A stretch of DNA of 64,000 nucleotides from a virus: the IMG/VR virus record IMGVR_UViG_3300036861_001106, positions 1 to 64,000 of that record; one strand, written 5' to 3'. Position 1 is the first letter of the stretch, and every line of letters begins with the position of its first letter. Of this stretch, positions 21,303-28,774 are shown piece by piece. The notes under the pieces were generated by a model. It made no database searches and was not told the origin of the DNA. It saw nothing but the letters and a program-made list of their open reading frames with translations. The translations under genes and the position numbers were made by a program.

Positions 21303-22481
21303 ATGGAGGAGACGCTCCAGGGCCGATTGACGTCGGCTCTGAAGAAACGAATCAACCAGGATACCGCATCGATCCTGTTCAAGCACCAATGGAAGACGCG
21401 GACGACGCCGAGAGACAGGATGATACCCGCCTTCAGAGCGTCTCCGCTCCGCACATCCGGCAACGACTGTTCTTCGTGGCCGACGCCGACGGCGGCGCTG
21501 GCCGACAAGGGCGTGCGCTCGACGGAGGGTGGTATACGGGAGGCGATGCGCTCGCGCGGGCCGGATCTGACAGCGGTCTCGGCGCTGTCGTCCTGGGCGA
21601 CCCCGAGCGCGCGGGACTGGCGCGACGGTCGCGCCAGTCCCGAGACGATGGAGCGGAACAGCCGTCCGCTGAACGAACAGGTGGTGCAGTTGGCGGGGTG
21701 GACTACGCCGTCAGCGACGGACGGCGAGCGTGCAGGAACGATGACCCCCGGAATGACAGGCAGCAGCCTAACACAGAAGGCGTCCTTGGCGGGATGGGCA
21801 ACTCCTTGCGCGCAGCCAACGAATACGTCACCCGAGGCGTTCATTCGGCGCAAGGACCGGAAACCGAGCGGGGCTGTCACGGACATCGGTGCGCAGGTCC
21901 AACTGGCGGTTTTTGGTCCGACGCTGACTGGATCTACTGTCGCGACGGCAAGTGGCGGCCAGTTGAATCCGGCACACTCCCGTTGGCTGCAAGGGTACCT
22001 GCCCGAGTGGGACGACTGCGCGGTTACGGTAATGCCATCGTCGCGCCGCTCGCCGCAGAATTCATCAAAGCCTACCTTGAAAGTCAGGAGGGAAGACTTG
22101 GAGCAAGCGAAGACCGACGATGAGGAGCTGGTCCTTGAGCCCGTGCGACCGTCGCGCCGTCGACGGCAGGAGCTGCCAGTCAACCCGCAGCCGCTGGGTG
22201 GGGCCAACATTCCGCCCAAGCCCCTGCGCCTTCGTGAGGGCGCCGTCCGGCACCTCAAGGTTGAGGGGACTGGCGACGAGTACCTCCTGACGGTGGAGGT
22301 GGGTGACAGCCAGGTGTGGGAGGTGCCCATCACCGAGGCGGTCAAGGCAGCCTTCGAGCGCGAGCGTGACCGGCTGCTGGCGGAGTTCAACCAGCGCGAG
22401 CTGGAGCTGTTGTCGAAGGTCAATGACCTGGAAGGGCAGGTGCAAGTTGCAAAGAAGTGGCTCAAGCGACTCCGAGGCTAG
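21303..22481 (+). CDS. Alternate-frame methyltransferase-associated ORF
   Basis: This frame reads ILFKHQWKTRTTPRDR, SSWPTPTAALADKG, SSWATPSARDW, AGWTTPSATDG, AGWATPCAQP and LNPAHSRWLQGYLPEWDD. The W-x-TP-x-A repeats with the LNPAHSRWL ending are a pattern I recall from proteins annotated as phage cytosine methyltransferases. It overlaps, in another frame, the C-terminal methyltransferase motifs at 21440-22123. It runs on in frame into the gene at 22098, which has its own ribosome-binding site. ATG 21303 has no clear Shine-Dalgarno, so whether it is translated is open. Confidence 0.45.
   Translation: MEETLQGRLTSALKKRINQDTASILFKHQWKTRTTPRDRMIPAFRASPLRTSGNDCSSWPTPTAALADKGVRSTEGGIREAMRSRGPDLTAVSALSSWATPSARDWRDGRASPETMERNSRPLNEQVVQLAGWTTPSATDGERAGTMTPGMTGSSLTQKASLAGWATPCAQPTNTSPEAFIRRKDRKPSGAVTDIGAQVQLAVFGPTLTGSTVATASGGQLNPAHSRWLQGYLPEWDDCAVTVMPSSRRSPQNSSKPTLKVRREDLEQAKTDDEELVLEPVRPSRRRRQELPVNPQPLGGANIPPKPLRLREGAVRHLKVEGTGDEYLLTVEVGDSQVWEVPITEAVKAAFERERDRLLAEFNQRELELLSKVNDLEGQVQVAKKWLKRLRG
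21440..22123 (+). pseudogene. Cytosine-C5 DNA methyltransferase, C-terminal part
   Basis: The frame restarts with VSAPHIRQRLFFVADADGG, repeating the APHIRQRL motif already present before the HNH gene, and ends with DADWIYCRDGKWRPVE and RLRGYGNAIVAPLAAEFI, the last conserved motif of C5 methyltransferases. The open frame begins at 21209 within the HNH gene but has no start signal of its own. It is therefore the separated tail of the enzyme, with a short duplicated segment at the junction. Confidence 0.65.
22098..22481 (+). CDS. Hypothetical protein with C-terminal coiled coil
   Basis: A 127-residue protein. TTG 22098 follows CAGGAGGGAAGAC. It has a basic/Pro-rich N-terminus (RPSRRRRQELP), a beta-rich middle (YLLTVEVGDSQVWEVPI) and a helical C-terminus with heptads (ERERDRLLAEF, LLSKVNDLEGQ). 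It overlaps the end of the methyltransferase frame by 26 bases. No family is recognised. Confidence 0.55.
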   Translation: MEQAKTDDEELVLEPVRPSRRRRQELPVNPQPLGGANIPPKPLRLREGAVRHLKVEGTGDEYLLTVEVGDSQVWEVPITEAVKAAFERERDRLLAEFNQRELELLSKVNDLEGQVQVAKKWLKRLRG

Positions 22482-22485
22482 GCAG

Positions 22486-23103
22486 GTGCGTGTCACCGCT
22501 GAGCGCATCCTCCCCGATGGCGACGGCTTCGTGGCCTGCGTGCCGCCGGTGTACCTGCCGCGCAAGTCTGCGTTACTGGTGCGGTTGCCGGAGGAGTACT
22601 GGGTGGGTGCCCAGCGCATCGCAGACCTACAGGCGTGCTCGGCGCGACTTGAGCTACAGCGGGCTGAGCTGGCACAGTACGCACGGGGACTGGACAAGGA
22701 GCTGCGGGAGGTGCGGCGGCGCCACTCCTACCTCATCGCGTCCCTGAATCAGGTCACGAACGAGGGGAATCAGCTTGTGCTCCCAGTCACGGACCTGCGC
22801 CTTGAGATTCGGGCCCTGCTGTTCGCTCAGGGCTTTCACCCACGGCACCACCACCCGTGGTGGCACTGGCCCCGGTGGATTGGGTGCTCGCACTGTCTAC
22901 CCGCTGGCCTTGGGTTTGAGCGCGATCTCAACATCGTCCACGCAGAGATGGTGCTGTGCCGTGGGCTCATCAAGCTCTTCCACGAGCGCCTGCGGGCAGC
23001 CCTGCGCCCGGTCCTGCGGGGGGCACACCCAAACCTGCTGGCTGCGCCAGAAGCGGCACCCGTCGAGCTGGCCGCTGGCGTGCCAGTTCCTGAGGAGGTG
23101 TGA
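22486..23103 (+). CDS. Hypothetical helical protein
   Basis: A 205-residue protein. The start is placed at GTG 22486, five bases after the previous stop, because upstream codons overlap that gene. It contains a coiled-coil stretch (ARLELQRAELAQYARGL) and a His/Trp-rich patch (RHHHPWWHWPRW) before CSHC. No family is recognised. Confidence 0.5.
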   Translation: MRVTAERILPDGDGFVACVPPVYLPRKSALLVRLPEEYWVGAQRIADLQACSARLELQRAELAQYARGLDKELREVRRRHSYLIASLNQVTNEGNQLVLPVTDLRLEIRALLFAQGFHPRHHHPWWHWPRWIGCSHCLPAGLGFERDLNIVHAEMVLCRGLIKLFHERLRAALRPVLRGAHPNLLAAPEAAPVELAAGVPVPEEV

Positions 23104-23104
23104 C

Positions 23105-23740
23105 ATCGCAGTCGTCTACACCACCAAGGAGAAGCTTGAGGATCTCCCTGAGCGGCACGAGCTGGGGACCTACCTGACGCCACCGGAGTTCGTGAAGTTG
23201 GGACTCACGGTGCTGGAGGGGGAGGTCACTCGCCATGCCGGTCACGTGCCGCCGCACCTCACCATCCTTGACCCGGGTGCTGGCGAGGGTGCCTGGGGGC
23301 ATGGCCTCGTGGTGGACTCCTTCCCACGTTCCAGGCTGCTGGTGGGGGTGGAGCGGCGACCCGTGGCGCAGCCACAGGGCTACGACAGGTGGGTCACGGC
23401 AGACTACCTGGAGTGGGCGCAGCGCTGCCCGCCGGCCGTCTTCGACCTCGTCGTGGGCAATCCGCCGTACGACGAGCCCAGGGGATCCTACTCTGCAGAG
23501 CTGTTCATCCGCGCCTCCCTGCGGCTGCTCAAGCCCGGTGGCTTCCTGCTCTTCCTGCTGAAGCTCACCTTCCTGCAGAGTAGGCGGCGCGCGGATGCCC
23601 TCTTCCTGGAGCACCCGCCGGTGTCAGTGACCGTGTGCAAGTCGCGGCCACGGTTCACGGGGCCTGGGAATCCAGATTCCTACGCATTCTACTGCTGGCG
23701 CAAGGGGTTCACGGGTGAGCCACGATTGGCATGGATTTGA
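23105..23740 (+). CDS. N6-adenine-type DNA methyltransferase
   Basis: A 211-residue protein with the SAM motif ILDPGAGEGAWG (54-65) and the catalytic motif NPPY near residue 118, then a segment GGFLLFLLKLTFLQS typical of class I N6-methyltransferases. A YLTPPEFV motif near residue 23 is also usual. It would transfer a methyl group to adenine N6. No ATG, GTG or TTG lies near the N-terminus; GAGGAGGT sits six to seven bases before ATC 23105, suggesting a rare ATC start. The frame stays open upstream over the previous gene, so the start is uncertain. Confidence 0.65.
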   Translation: MAVVYTTKEKLEDLPERHELGTYLTPPEFVKLGLTVLEGEVTRHAGHVPPHLTILDPGAGEGAWGHGLVVDSFPRSRLLVGVERRPVAQPQGYDRWVTADYLEWAQRCPPAVFDLVVGNPPYDEPRGSYSAELFIRASLRLLKPGGFLLFLLKLTFLQSRRRADALFLEHPPVSVTVCKSRPRFTGPGNPDSYAFYCWRKGFTGEPRLAWI

Positions 23741-23752
23741 GGGGAGCCATTG

Positions 23753-23845
23753 ATGGAAAGTGTCCTATCGCACCTGGTCGCAGTTGCCTTTGGTCTTTTT
23801 GTCGGCTACTTCATGGGACTTGCGGATAATGGGGAGAGGCGCTGA
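23753..23845 (+). CDS. Small single-span membrane protein
   Basis: A 30-residue peptide with one hydrophobic helix (LVAVAFGLFVGYFMGLA). ATG 23753 has AGGGGAGC upstream and the stop overlaps the next start (TGATG). It is too short for usual lists, but the packing supports it. Confidence 0.45.
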   Translation: MESVLSHLVAVAFGLFVGYFMGLADNGERR

Positions 23846-24129
23846 TGGATGGGATGGAGTATGCCGACGTCGTCGGAGAACGGTTAGAGAGGGAGCGCGA
23901 TGAGGCAGAGCAGCAGCGGGACAAGCTGCAGGCCGAGTGCAGCCAGTTGCAGGAGGAGCTAATGGAGTTCCAGGAGATTGCCTACTTCTGGCTGGATCGT
24001 TGGGAGGAACAGCGAGAAGGCTGGGGCTGGCGGCACAACTACCTCTACGACCGCACGAAGGCCGCGCTCATCGACGACTTCGAGTGCGGGGACTGGATGT
24101 GTTGCACCGACGATGACAATCTGGCCTAA
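23845..24129 (+). CDS. Coiled-coil protein
   Basis: A 94-residue acidic protein with a long heptad helix (ERLERERDEAEQQRDKLQ), then a Trp/Tyr-rich part and a C-terminal CC pair. The next two genes also carry EQQRDxA-type helices, so the three may be related or form a complex. The function is unknown. Confidence 0.55.
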   Translation: MDGMEYADVVGERLERERDEAEQQRDKLQAECSQLQEELMEFQEIAYFWLDRWEEQREGWGWRHNYLYDRTKAALIDDFECGDWMCCTDDDNLA

Positions 24130-24145
24130 CAGACGAAGGAGAGAC

Positions 24146-24328
24146 GTGCGGCTGCGGGAGCAGCGCGACGAGGCGAGAGCTGCGGCACGGGAGGCAACTA
24201 GGCTGCTGTTGGCCGCGCCGGTCATGGAACGCCTCGGGGGTCAGGCGGCGACGGTGCAGGCCTTCCTGGAGAGGTATCCCTGGGTCCACGAGGCGCCACA
24301 GCCAAGCATAGACGAGGAGGAGCGATGA
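24146..24328 (+). CDS. Small coiled-coil protein
   Basis: A 60-residue protein. GTG 24146 has GAAGGAGAG upstream; the longer open frame is rejected because it overlaps the previous gene. It opens with REQRDEARAAAREATRLL, close in style to its neighbours. The function is unknown. Confidence 0.5.
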   Translation: MRLREQRDEARAAAREATRLLLAAPVMERLGGQAATVQAFLERYPWVHEAPQPSIDEEER

Positions 24329-24573
24329 GCAACGTCAAGCTTTGTGAGCGCTGCGGAGAAACGTTTTACTCAATGGACATGCTGGAGATGTCCAACAAGC
24401 GCTGGCTGTGCCTTGTGTGCGTTAAGCTGGAGTTTGACGAAGTGCAGCAGCAGCGGGACCAGGCGCGGGACGTGGCGCGGCACGCAGTGCTCTGCATGAA
24501 GCAGACGGACTATCACACGCAGGGGCTGATCTTGGAAGAGCAACACTCGTGGCTGCGCGAGGCCGGCCAGTGA
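24325..24573 (+). CDS. Zinc-knuckle coiled-coil protein
   Basis: An 82-residue protein with CERCGETFYS and CLVCV, then a helix EVQQQRDQARDVARHAV. ATG 24325 overlaps the previous stop (ATGA). It combines the zinc-ribbon theme of the phage with the QQRDxA helix of the two genes before it. Confidence 0.6.
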   Translation: MSNVKLCERCGETFYSMDMLEMSNKRWLCLVCVKLEFDEVQQQRDQARDVARHAVLCMKQTDYHTQGLILEEQHSWLREAGQ

Positions 24574-24767
24574 CGCGGCATCCCTGGTGGCGGCGGCTCC
24601 TGTGTCGTATCGGCTGGCACTCGGCGGAGCGTATCGGCTTCACGCTGCTGTGCAATCCGGCGTGGGGTTGTCGCTACTGCCCCGAGGCGTGGGTGGACTA
24701 CTGGTATGCGCAGGTTCACTGGAGGCGCGAGGTCGGCCAGGGAGCGGGAGGCCGAGGCGATGAGTGA
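24570..24767 (+). CDS. Small Trp/Cys-rich protein
   Basis: A 65-residue protein with HPWWRRLLCRIGWH and CRYC, possibly a single metal site. GTG 24570 overlaps the previous stop (GTGA). The function is unknown. Confidence 0.55.
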   Translation: MTRHPWWRRLLCRIGWHSAERIGFTLLCNPAWGCRYCPEAWVDYWYAQVHWRREVGQGAGGRGDE

Positions 24768-25050
24768 ACGCCAGATGGTCGCAGAAGTTCGGTTGTCCTG
24801 CGGTCGTTGGTATCTATCGGTCTGCGGGTTTGCCGTTGCGATGGAGGGGGACCGCTGCCGAGACGGCAGCTTGCCGGAGGTGGTGATGCCGCCGATACCT
24901 ACTGAGGAATTGCATAACGCCACCATCGGCGGGAAGCCTGCGTCAGAGCTACCCATTTCCCTTGTGCGCTTCTTCCGGGGCAACAACTGGACGAAGGAGA
25001 TGCTTTCCTACGTGGCGGACAAGATAAACCGCCGAGCAACGCTCACATGA
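24760..25050 (+). CDS. Hypothetical protein
   Basis: A 96-residue protein starting at ATG 24760, which overlaps the previous stop. It is mixed alpha/beta with strands near the N-terminus (VAEVRLSCGRWYLSVCGF). No family is recognised. Confidence 0.5.
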   Translation: MSERQMVAEVRLSCGRWYLSVCGFAVAMEGDRCRDGSLPEVVMPPIPTEELHNATIGGKPASELPISLVRFFRGNNWTKEMLSYVADKINRRATLT

Positions 25051-25118
25051 GCCGGACTAACTGCCCCGACTGTGAACGCCTGCGCGAGCAGCTTGGTGAC
25101 ACTATGCCCTCGGCTTGA
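25047..25118 (+). CDS. Possible 23-residue Cys-pair peptide
   Basis: ATG 25047 overlaps the previous stop (ATGA) and opens a short frame with CPDC near its start. It is the last possible gene before the terminator. The size makes the call weak. Confidence 0.3.
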   Translation: MSRTNCPDCERLREQLGDTMPSA

Positions 25119-25191
25119 GGGCAGAGGGGGACACCCTGCCCCCCCCCGGTGCAGGTGAGAGACGCGCGACGAACTCTGCTTCCTGGTTTCT

Positions 25192-25219
25192 CCCCCGGTC
25201 ACCGCCGGGGGTTCTTTTT
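25192..25219 (+). terminator. Strong rho-independent terminator
   Basis: CCCCCGG (25192-25198) pairs with CCGGGGG (25205-25211) around a six-base loop and is followed by TTCTTTTT. It closes the early/middle block and separates it from the structural module. Confidence 0.85.
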
Positions 25220-25224
25220 GCGCC

Positions 25225-25253
25225 GTGACTTTGACGGGTGTCGGCGGTATACT
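25225..25253 (+). promoter_or_regulatory. Promoter of the structural module
   Basis: GTGACT (25225-25230) and TATACT (25248-25253) have a 17-base spacer, six bases past the terminator. The portal ribosome-binding site follows directly. It is the natural late promoter. Confidence 0.6.
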
Positions 25254-25273
25254 TGGAACAGGAGGATTCCTGC

Positions 25274-26989
25274 GTGGCCGACCCCAACGCGATTGTGGAC
25301 GTCTTTCACGCCCCGGTGCGCCCGCCCACGGTGGCGGAGCGTGCCAGCCTCCTGCGTCGAGTCCGGGTGAAGCTGGCAGAGTTGCTCATTGGCCCGCAGC
25401 CTGCCCCTGGCGCCGCCCCGGCGCCAGTCTTGACCACCCAGACCGGAGCCAGCGACGCCACCTACGCCAGCTTCGGTGACCGCGTCTGGAACGTCAGCTA
25501 CCAGCGCCGCGCCGTGTACTTCGACCTCCTCGACATGGACCGCAACGACCCCATGCTTCACACGGCCCTTTCCATCCACGCGGACTGCACGGTCTGCTAC
25601 GAGGACGTGGCGGTGGACGGGTTCGACTGGACCATGACGCTGAAGAACGAGCGTGCCCAGGACGCGCTGGATGACCTCAAGGAGCGCCTGAACCTGGGCG
25701 CCGAGGTCTGGCAGATCGTGCGCAAGTTCGTGCAGTTCGGGGAGGAGTACCGGGAGGTCGTCGTGGACGACCGCAACCTGGTGGTGGCCTTCAACAGCCT
25801 CCCAGCCTACCAGGTCATGCCCAAGTTCGACGCGATGGGGAACCGCCTCCCCGGCTGGTCACAGCGCCCCGAGCAGCTCGTGGGTGCGCGGCCGATTCAC
25901 CTCGACGAGTGGCAGGTCATCCCCTTCATGTGGGGTCCACGGTGGGGCTACTTCGGCACTGGGCTCATGGCGCCGGCGCGCCGCTCCTGGCGCCGGCTGC
26001 AGAAGCTGGCGGATGGCATGGCCATCGCGCGCATGACCCGGGCCTACGACAAGCTCGTCCACAAGGTGCCGGTGGAGCCCAAGTGGAACATGGCCAAGCA
26101 GTACGAGGCCATTGGTCTCTACCGGCAGAACCTCACCAAGCGCCGGAGTCTCGACCAGGACGGCAACGTCACCCTGCGCGACGACCCCATGACCCCCACG
26201 ACTGAGATCTTCATCCCGGACGACGGTAGTGGCCGCGGGGGCGTGGAGACCCTGGCACTGCAGAACATGCAGTTGATGAACGTGGAGGACCTGCGGTTCC
26301 ACCAGGATGAGATTCTCACCTGCTGCCGGGTGCCGCGGAAGTACCTGAACCTGGTCCTCAAGGGCGCAGCTCTCGGTGATTCCTCCATCATGGCTGAGGA
26401 CATCCAGTTCGCGCGGGTCCTGCGGCAGAACCAGGCGACCCTGCGCCTGGGCCTGCGGCAGCTCGCGCGCGTGGCCCTGCTCCTTCGGGGCTTCGACGCC
26501 GACGAGCTGGGGGTCAACGTCAAGCTGGCCAAGATCAACGTCCAGGACTACCTCACCCAGGCCAAGGTGCAGATGAACCTCGCCCAGGCGGCCAACGTGT
26601 TCGCCCAGACCCTCCTCACCGGTGGCATTGCCCCCGAGATCGTCTACGACCGCTACATGCAGCTCAGCGACGCTGACAAGGAGATCATGCGAAAGTTCCA
26701 GGAGGAGCAGGAGAAGGATGAGCTGGCTGCCCTTCGCAAGGAGAAAGCTGAGGCGGCGAAGCAGCAGCCCCAGAATGGCAAGCTTCCCCGAACCAATGCC
26801 AACGGCGGTGGCGGCGCGCAGCAGGGGCTCCCAACCGCGGAGGAGGTCAGCCAGGTCCTGGCGAAACTTGGCATGATGTGCCAGGAGCTGGCTGAAAAAG
26901 AGGGACTGCAGTTCGATCTGACCTACGAGGATCGCCTGGCCCAGGCCAGGGATGTCATTGCTGAGACTTGCTTGAACGGGAGTCGTTGA
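25274..26989 (+). CDS. Portal protein (T4 gp20-like)
   Basis: A 571-residue protein. The central part (LVVAFNSLPAYQVMPKFD, HLDEWQVIPFMWG, GTGLMAPARRSWRRLQKLAD, ARMTRAYDK, FIPDDGSGRGGVETL, DEILTCCRVPRKYLNL) follows the order of T4-like portal proteins, including the loop ending in a conserved LG-SS segment. The portal is the dodecameric ring at one capsid vertex through which DNA enters and the tail attaches. The C-terminus is helical and charged. GTG 25274 has AGGAGGA at the right distance and replaces a longer frame that would start in the promoter. Confidence 0.85.
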   Translation: MADPNAIVDVFHAPVRPPTVAERASLLRRVRVKLAELLIGPQPAPGAAPAPVLTTQTGASDATYASFGDRVWNVSYQRRAVYFDLLDMDRNDPMLHTALSIHADCTVCYEDVAVDGFDWTMTLKNERAQDALDDLKERLNLGAEVWQIVRKFVQFGEEYREVVVDDRNLVVAFNSLPAYQVMPKFDAMGNRLPGWSQRPEQLVGARPIHLDEWQVIPFMWGPRWGYFGTGLMAPARRSWRRLQKLADGMAIARMTRAYDKLVHKVPVEPKWNMAKQYEAIGLYRQNLTKRRSLDQDGNVTLRDDPMTPTTEIFIPDDGSGRGGVETLALQNMQLMNVEDLRFHQDEILTCCRVPRKYLNLVLKGAALGDSSIMAEDIQFARVLRQNQATLRLGLRQLARVALLLRGFDADELGVNVKLAKINVQDYLTQAKVQMNLAQAANVFAQTLLTGGIAPEIVYDRYMQLSDADKEIMRKFQEEQEKDELAALRKEKAEAAKQQPQNGKLPRTNANGGGGAQQGLPTAEEVSQVLAKLGMMCQELAEKEGLQFDLTYEDRLAQARDVIAETCLNGSR

Positions 26990-26992
26990 TCA

Positions 26993-27877
26993 GTGCCCAC
27001 TTCTTCCCGAGGAGAGTTCCAGGTGCTCGCTCGGCGTTGCCAGAGCCTGTCAGCTCAGTGGCTGCAGCTCGCCCAGGCGCGGAAGGTCAACCGTCGCCGG
27101 GGTGCCTGGCGGCGTGTGCCCCTGGCCGGCTCCGTCAGCCGCCTGGAGAAGCTCCTGCGGGCCGAGTTCAGCCGCCTGGAGCGCCAGGCGATTCAGGTGC
27201 TGGCTGGGGCCAGCCTGGAGCGGGCACGCAGCGAGGAGGAGCCGCTGGAGGTGGACCCTGCAGCGCCGCTAGACAAGCGCCGGCTGGCTCCGCTGCTGAT
27301 CCTCCTGGGCCTCTTCCGCGCGCGACAGCTTGCCGCAGCCGAGACGGTGATCGATGAGGCCTTCGCGGTTGGCCGCACGCAGGTGCTGAAGCGGCTGAGG
27401 CGCCCAGACGCCCCCGAGCAGCCAGCGACGGCTGCCCTGCCGACGGTGGTCCTGCAGCGGTTCCGCACGGACGTGCTGCGGCTGCACTCGGATCTCATCG
27501 CCGGCACGGCCCGCTCCCCGGGTGTGGAGCGGCTGGTGGCGGACAGCGCCACGGTGGGTGCAGCGGTGGAGGCGCTCACTGCCCTCCTGGACGTGGAGAG
27601 CTTCCGGCTCTCGATGTTTGCGGAGGCCCTGGTGCACGCCGCGTGGATCGCTGGCTTCAGGAGCGGCGCTGTCGACGCGACCGTGGCAGCGCTGGCAGCC
27701 GGTGAGGTACCACAGGAGTTCGCCTGGACGGGCCCGGACGACACGGACACGTGTCAGCCGTGCCATGACCAGTTCAAGAAGCGCGTTGTTGCGCGGTCGC
27801 TGGCTGACCTGCCGGATCCAACTACAATCTGTGAATTTGGAAGAGCGTGCAGGCATGCTTGGAGAGTTGTCAATTGA
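26993..27877 (+). CDS. Phage head morphogenesis protein (SPP1 gp7/Mu gpF-like)
   Basis: A 294-residue protein. The long helical N-terminal part is followed by AWTGPDDTDTCQPCHDQF, then ADLPDPTTICEFGRACRHAW, the Cys/His pattern found at the C-terminus of SPP1 gp7-like minor head proteins. It usually sits next to the portal, as here. GTG 26993 lies four bases after the portal gene. It would act in capsid assembly or early DNA ejection. Confidence 0.75.
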   Translation: MPTSSRGEFQVLARRCQSLSAQWLQLAQARKVNRRRGAWRRVPLAGSVSRLEKLLRAEFSRLERQAIQVLAGASLERARSEEEPLEVDPAAPLDKRRLAPLLILLGLFRARQLAAAETVIDEAFAVGRTQVLKRLRRPDAPEQPATAALPTVVLQRFRTDVLRLHSDLIAGTARSPGVERLVADSATVGAAVEALTALLDVESFRLSMFAEALVHAAWIAGFRSGAVDATVAALAAGEVPQEFAWTGPDDTDTCQPCHDQFKKRVVARSLADLPDPTTICEFGRACRHAWRVVN

Positions 27878-27954
27878 CTGTGGTGACCAATGCCCAAGTT
27901 TGAGTATGAAGTGGTTGCAATGCGACCGCATCCACGGCGCGTGTGAGGTGAGCG

Positions 27955-28461
27955 ATGGCGTGCCACATTGACCGCATTACCAACCTCTGCGTTGATGGGG
28001 AGCCCGTCAGCTCCACGAACCCGCTGCCCACCTCTGGTGGTGCAGGACCCGGGTCCAACGTCGTCGTCACGGACATGGAGGATGGCGCTGGCGACAGCGT
28101 CATGGACCCCGTCAACGACGCTGTCCGCGTCAACGTCGTGGCGGGGGGGACTGCTGGGGGCGTCACTCCCCTCACCTACACGGCGGCGGGGACGCTGGCC
28201 ATCACCAGCGGGGGCACCTCCCAGGAGGTCTTCGCGGCCAACGCCAGCCGCAAGGCGTTGCTCATCATCAACATCTCCAGCGAGGTGCTGTGGGTCGCCT
28301 TTGGGGGCGCAGCCACCGCCGACACCCCCTCCATCCCCCTGCAGCCGAACAACGCGGGCGTTCTGGACTTCCCCAACCCTGGTGGGGGCATTGTCACCCA
28401 GCAGATTCAGATCATCGGCGCAACGACGGGCAGTAAATTCGTCGCCTTACAATCGTCCTAG
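27955..28461 (+). CDS. Structural protein, probably head decoration or fibre
   Basis: A 168-residue protein, Gly/Ser/Thr/Ala-rich and beta-structured (TYTAAGTLAITSGGTSQEVF, ALLIINISSEVLWVAFG), like small head-surface or fibre proteins. ATG 27955 has GAGGTGA close upstream. The 77 bases before it hold no convincing gene. It lies within the head gene cluster. Confidence 0.55.
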   Translation: MACHIDRITNLCVDGEPVSSTNPLPTSGGAGPGSNVVVTDMEDGAGDSVMDPVNDAVRVNVVAGGTAGGVTPLTYTAAGTLAITSGGTSQEVFAANASRKALLIINISSEVLWVAFGGAATADTPSIPLQPNNAGVLDFPNPGGGIVTQQIQIIGATTGSKFVALQSS

Positions 28462-28469
28462 GAGGCCCT

Positions 28470-28760
28470 GTGAGTAAGAATGTCCTGCAGCTCCTGAACT
28501 CTCCCCAGGAGGTGCCAACCCTGGACCGCGAGGCCCTGAAGTACCTGACTGACGAGCAGGTGACTCGCGCCTGGAAGGAGTTCCTGGCGCAGGTGGCGGT
28601 GCAGCTCCTGCAAGCGCACGCCAACGTGCGCATGGACCCCAGTGACCAGGGGCTGCGCGACCAGTACGAGCGGGCACACCGGCACAACCGGCGGCTGGTC
28701 GAGGAGTACGAGGCCCGCTGGCGTGCCTTTGAGCCCAAGGACGAGCCGTCCACTGAGTGA
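28470..28760 (+). CDS. Helical protein of the head module
   Basis: A 96-residue, mostly helical protein (DEQVTRAWKEFLAQVAVQLL, RRLVEEYEARW). GTG 28470 has TAGGAGG upstream. It could be an assembly factor. No family is recognised. Confidence 0.5.
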   Translation: MSKNVLQLLNSPQEVPTLDREALKYLTDEQVTRAWKEFLAQVAVQLLQAHANVRMDPSDQGLRDQYERAHRHNRRLVEEYEARWRAFEPKDEPSTE

Positions 28761-28774
28761 CCGGAGGTAGCCAC

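Noticed and set aside
27891-27947. An 18-codon frame between the head morphogenesis gene and the gene at 27955
   Set aside because: There is no ribosome-binding site and no link to the neighbours; it is most likely chance.
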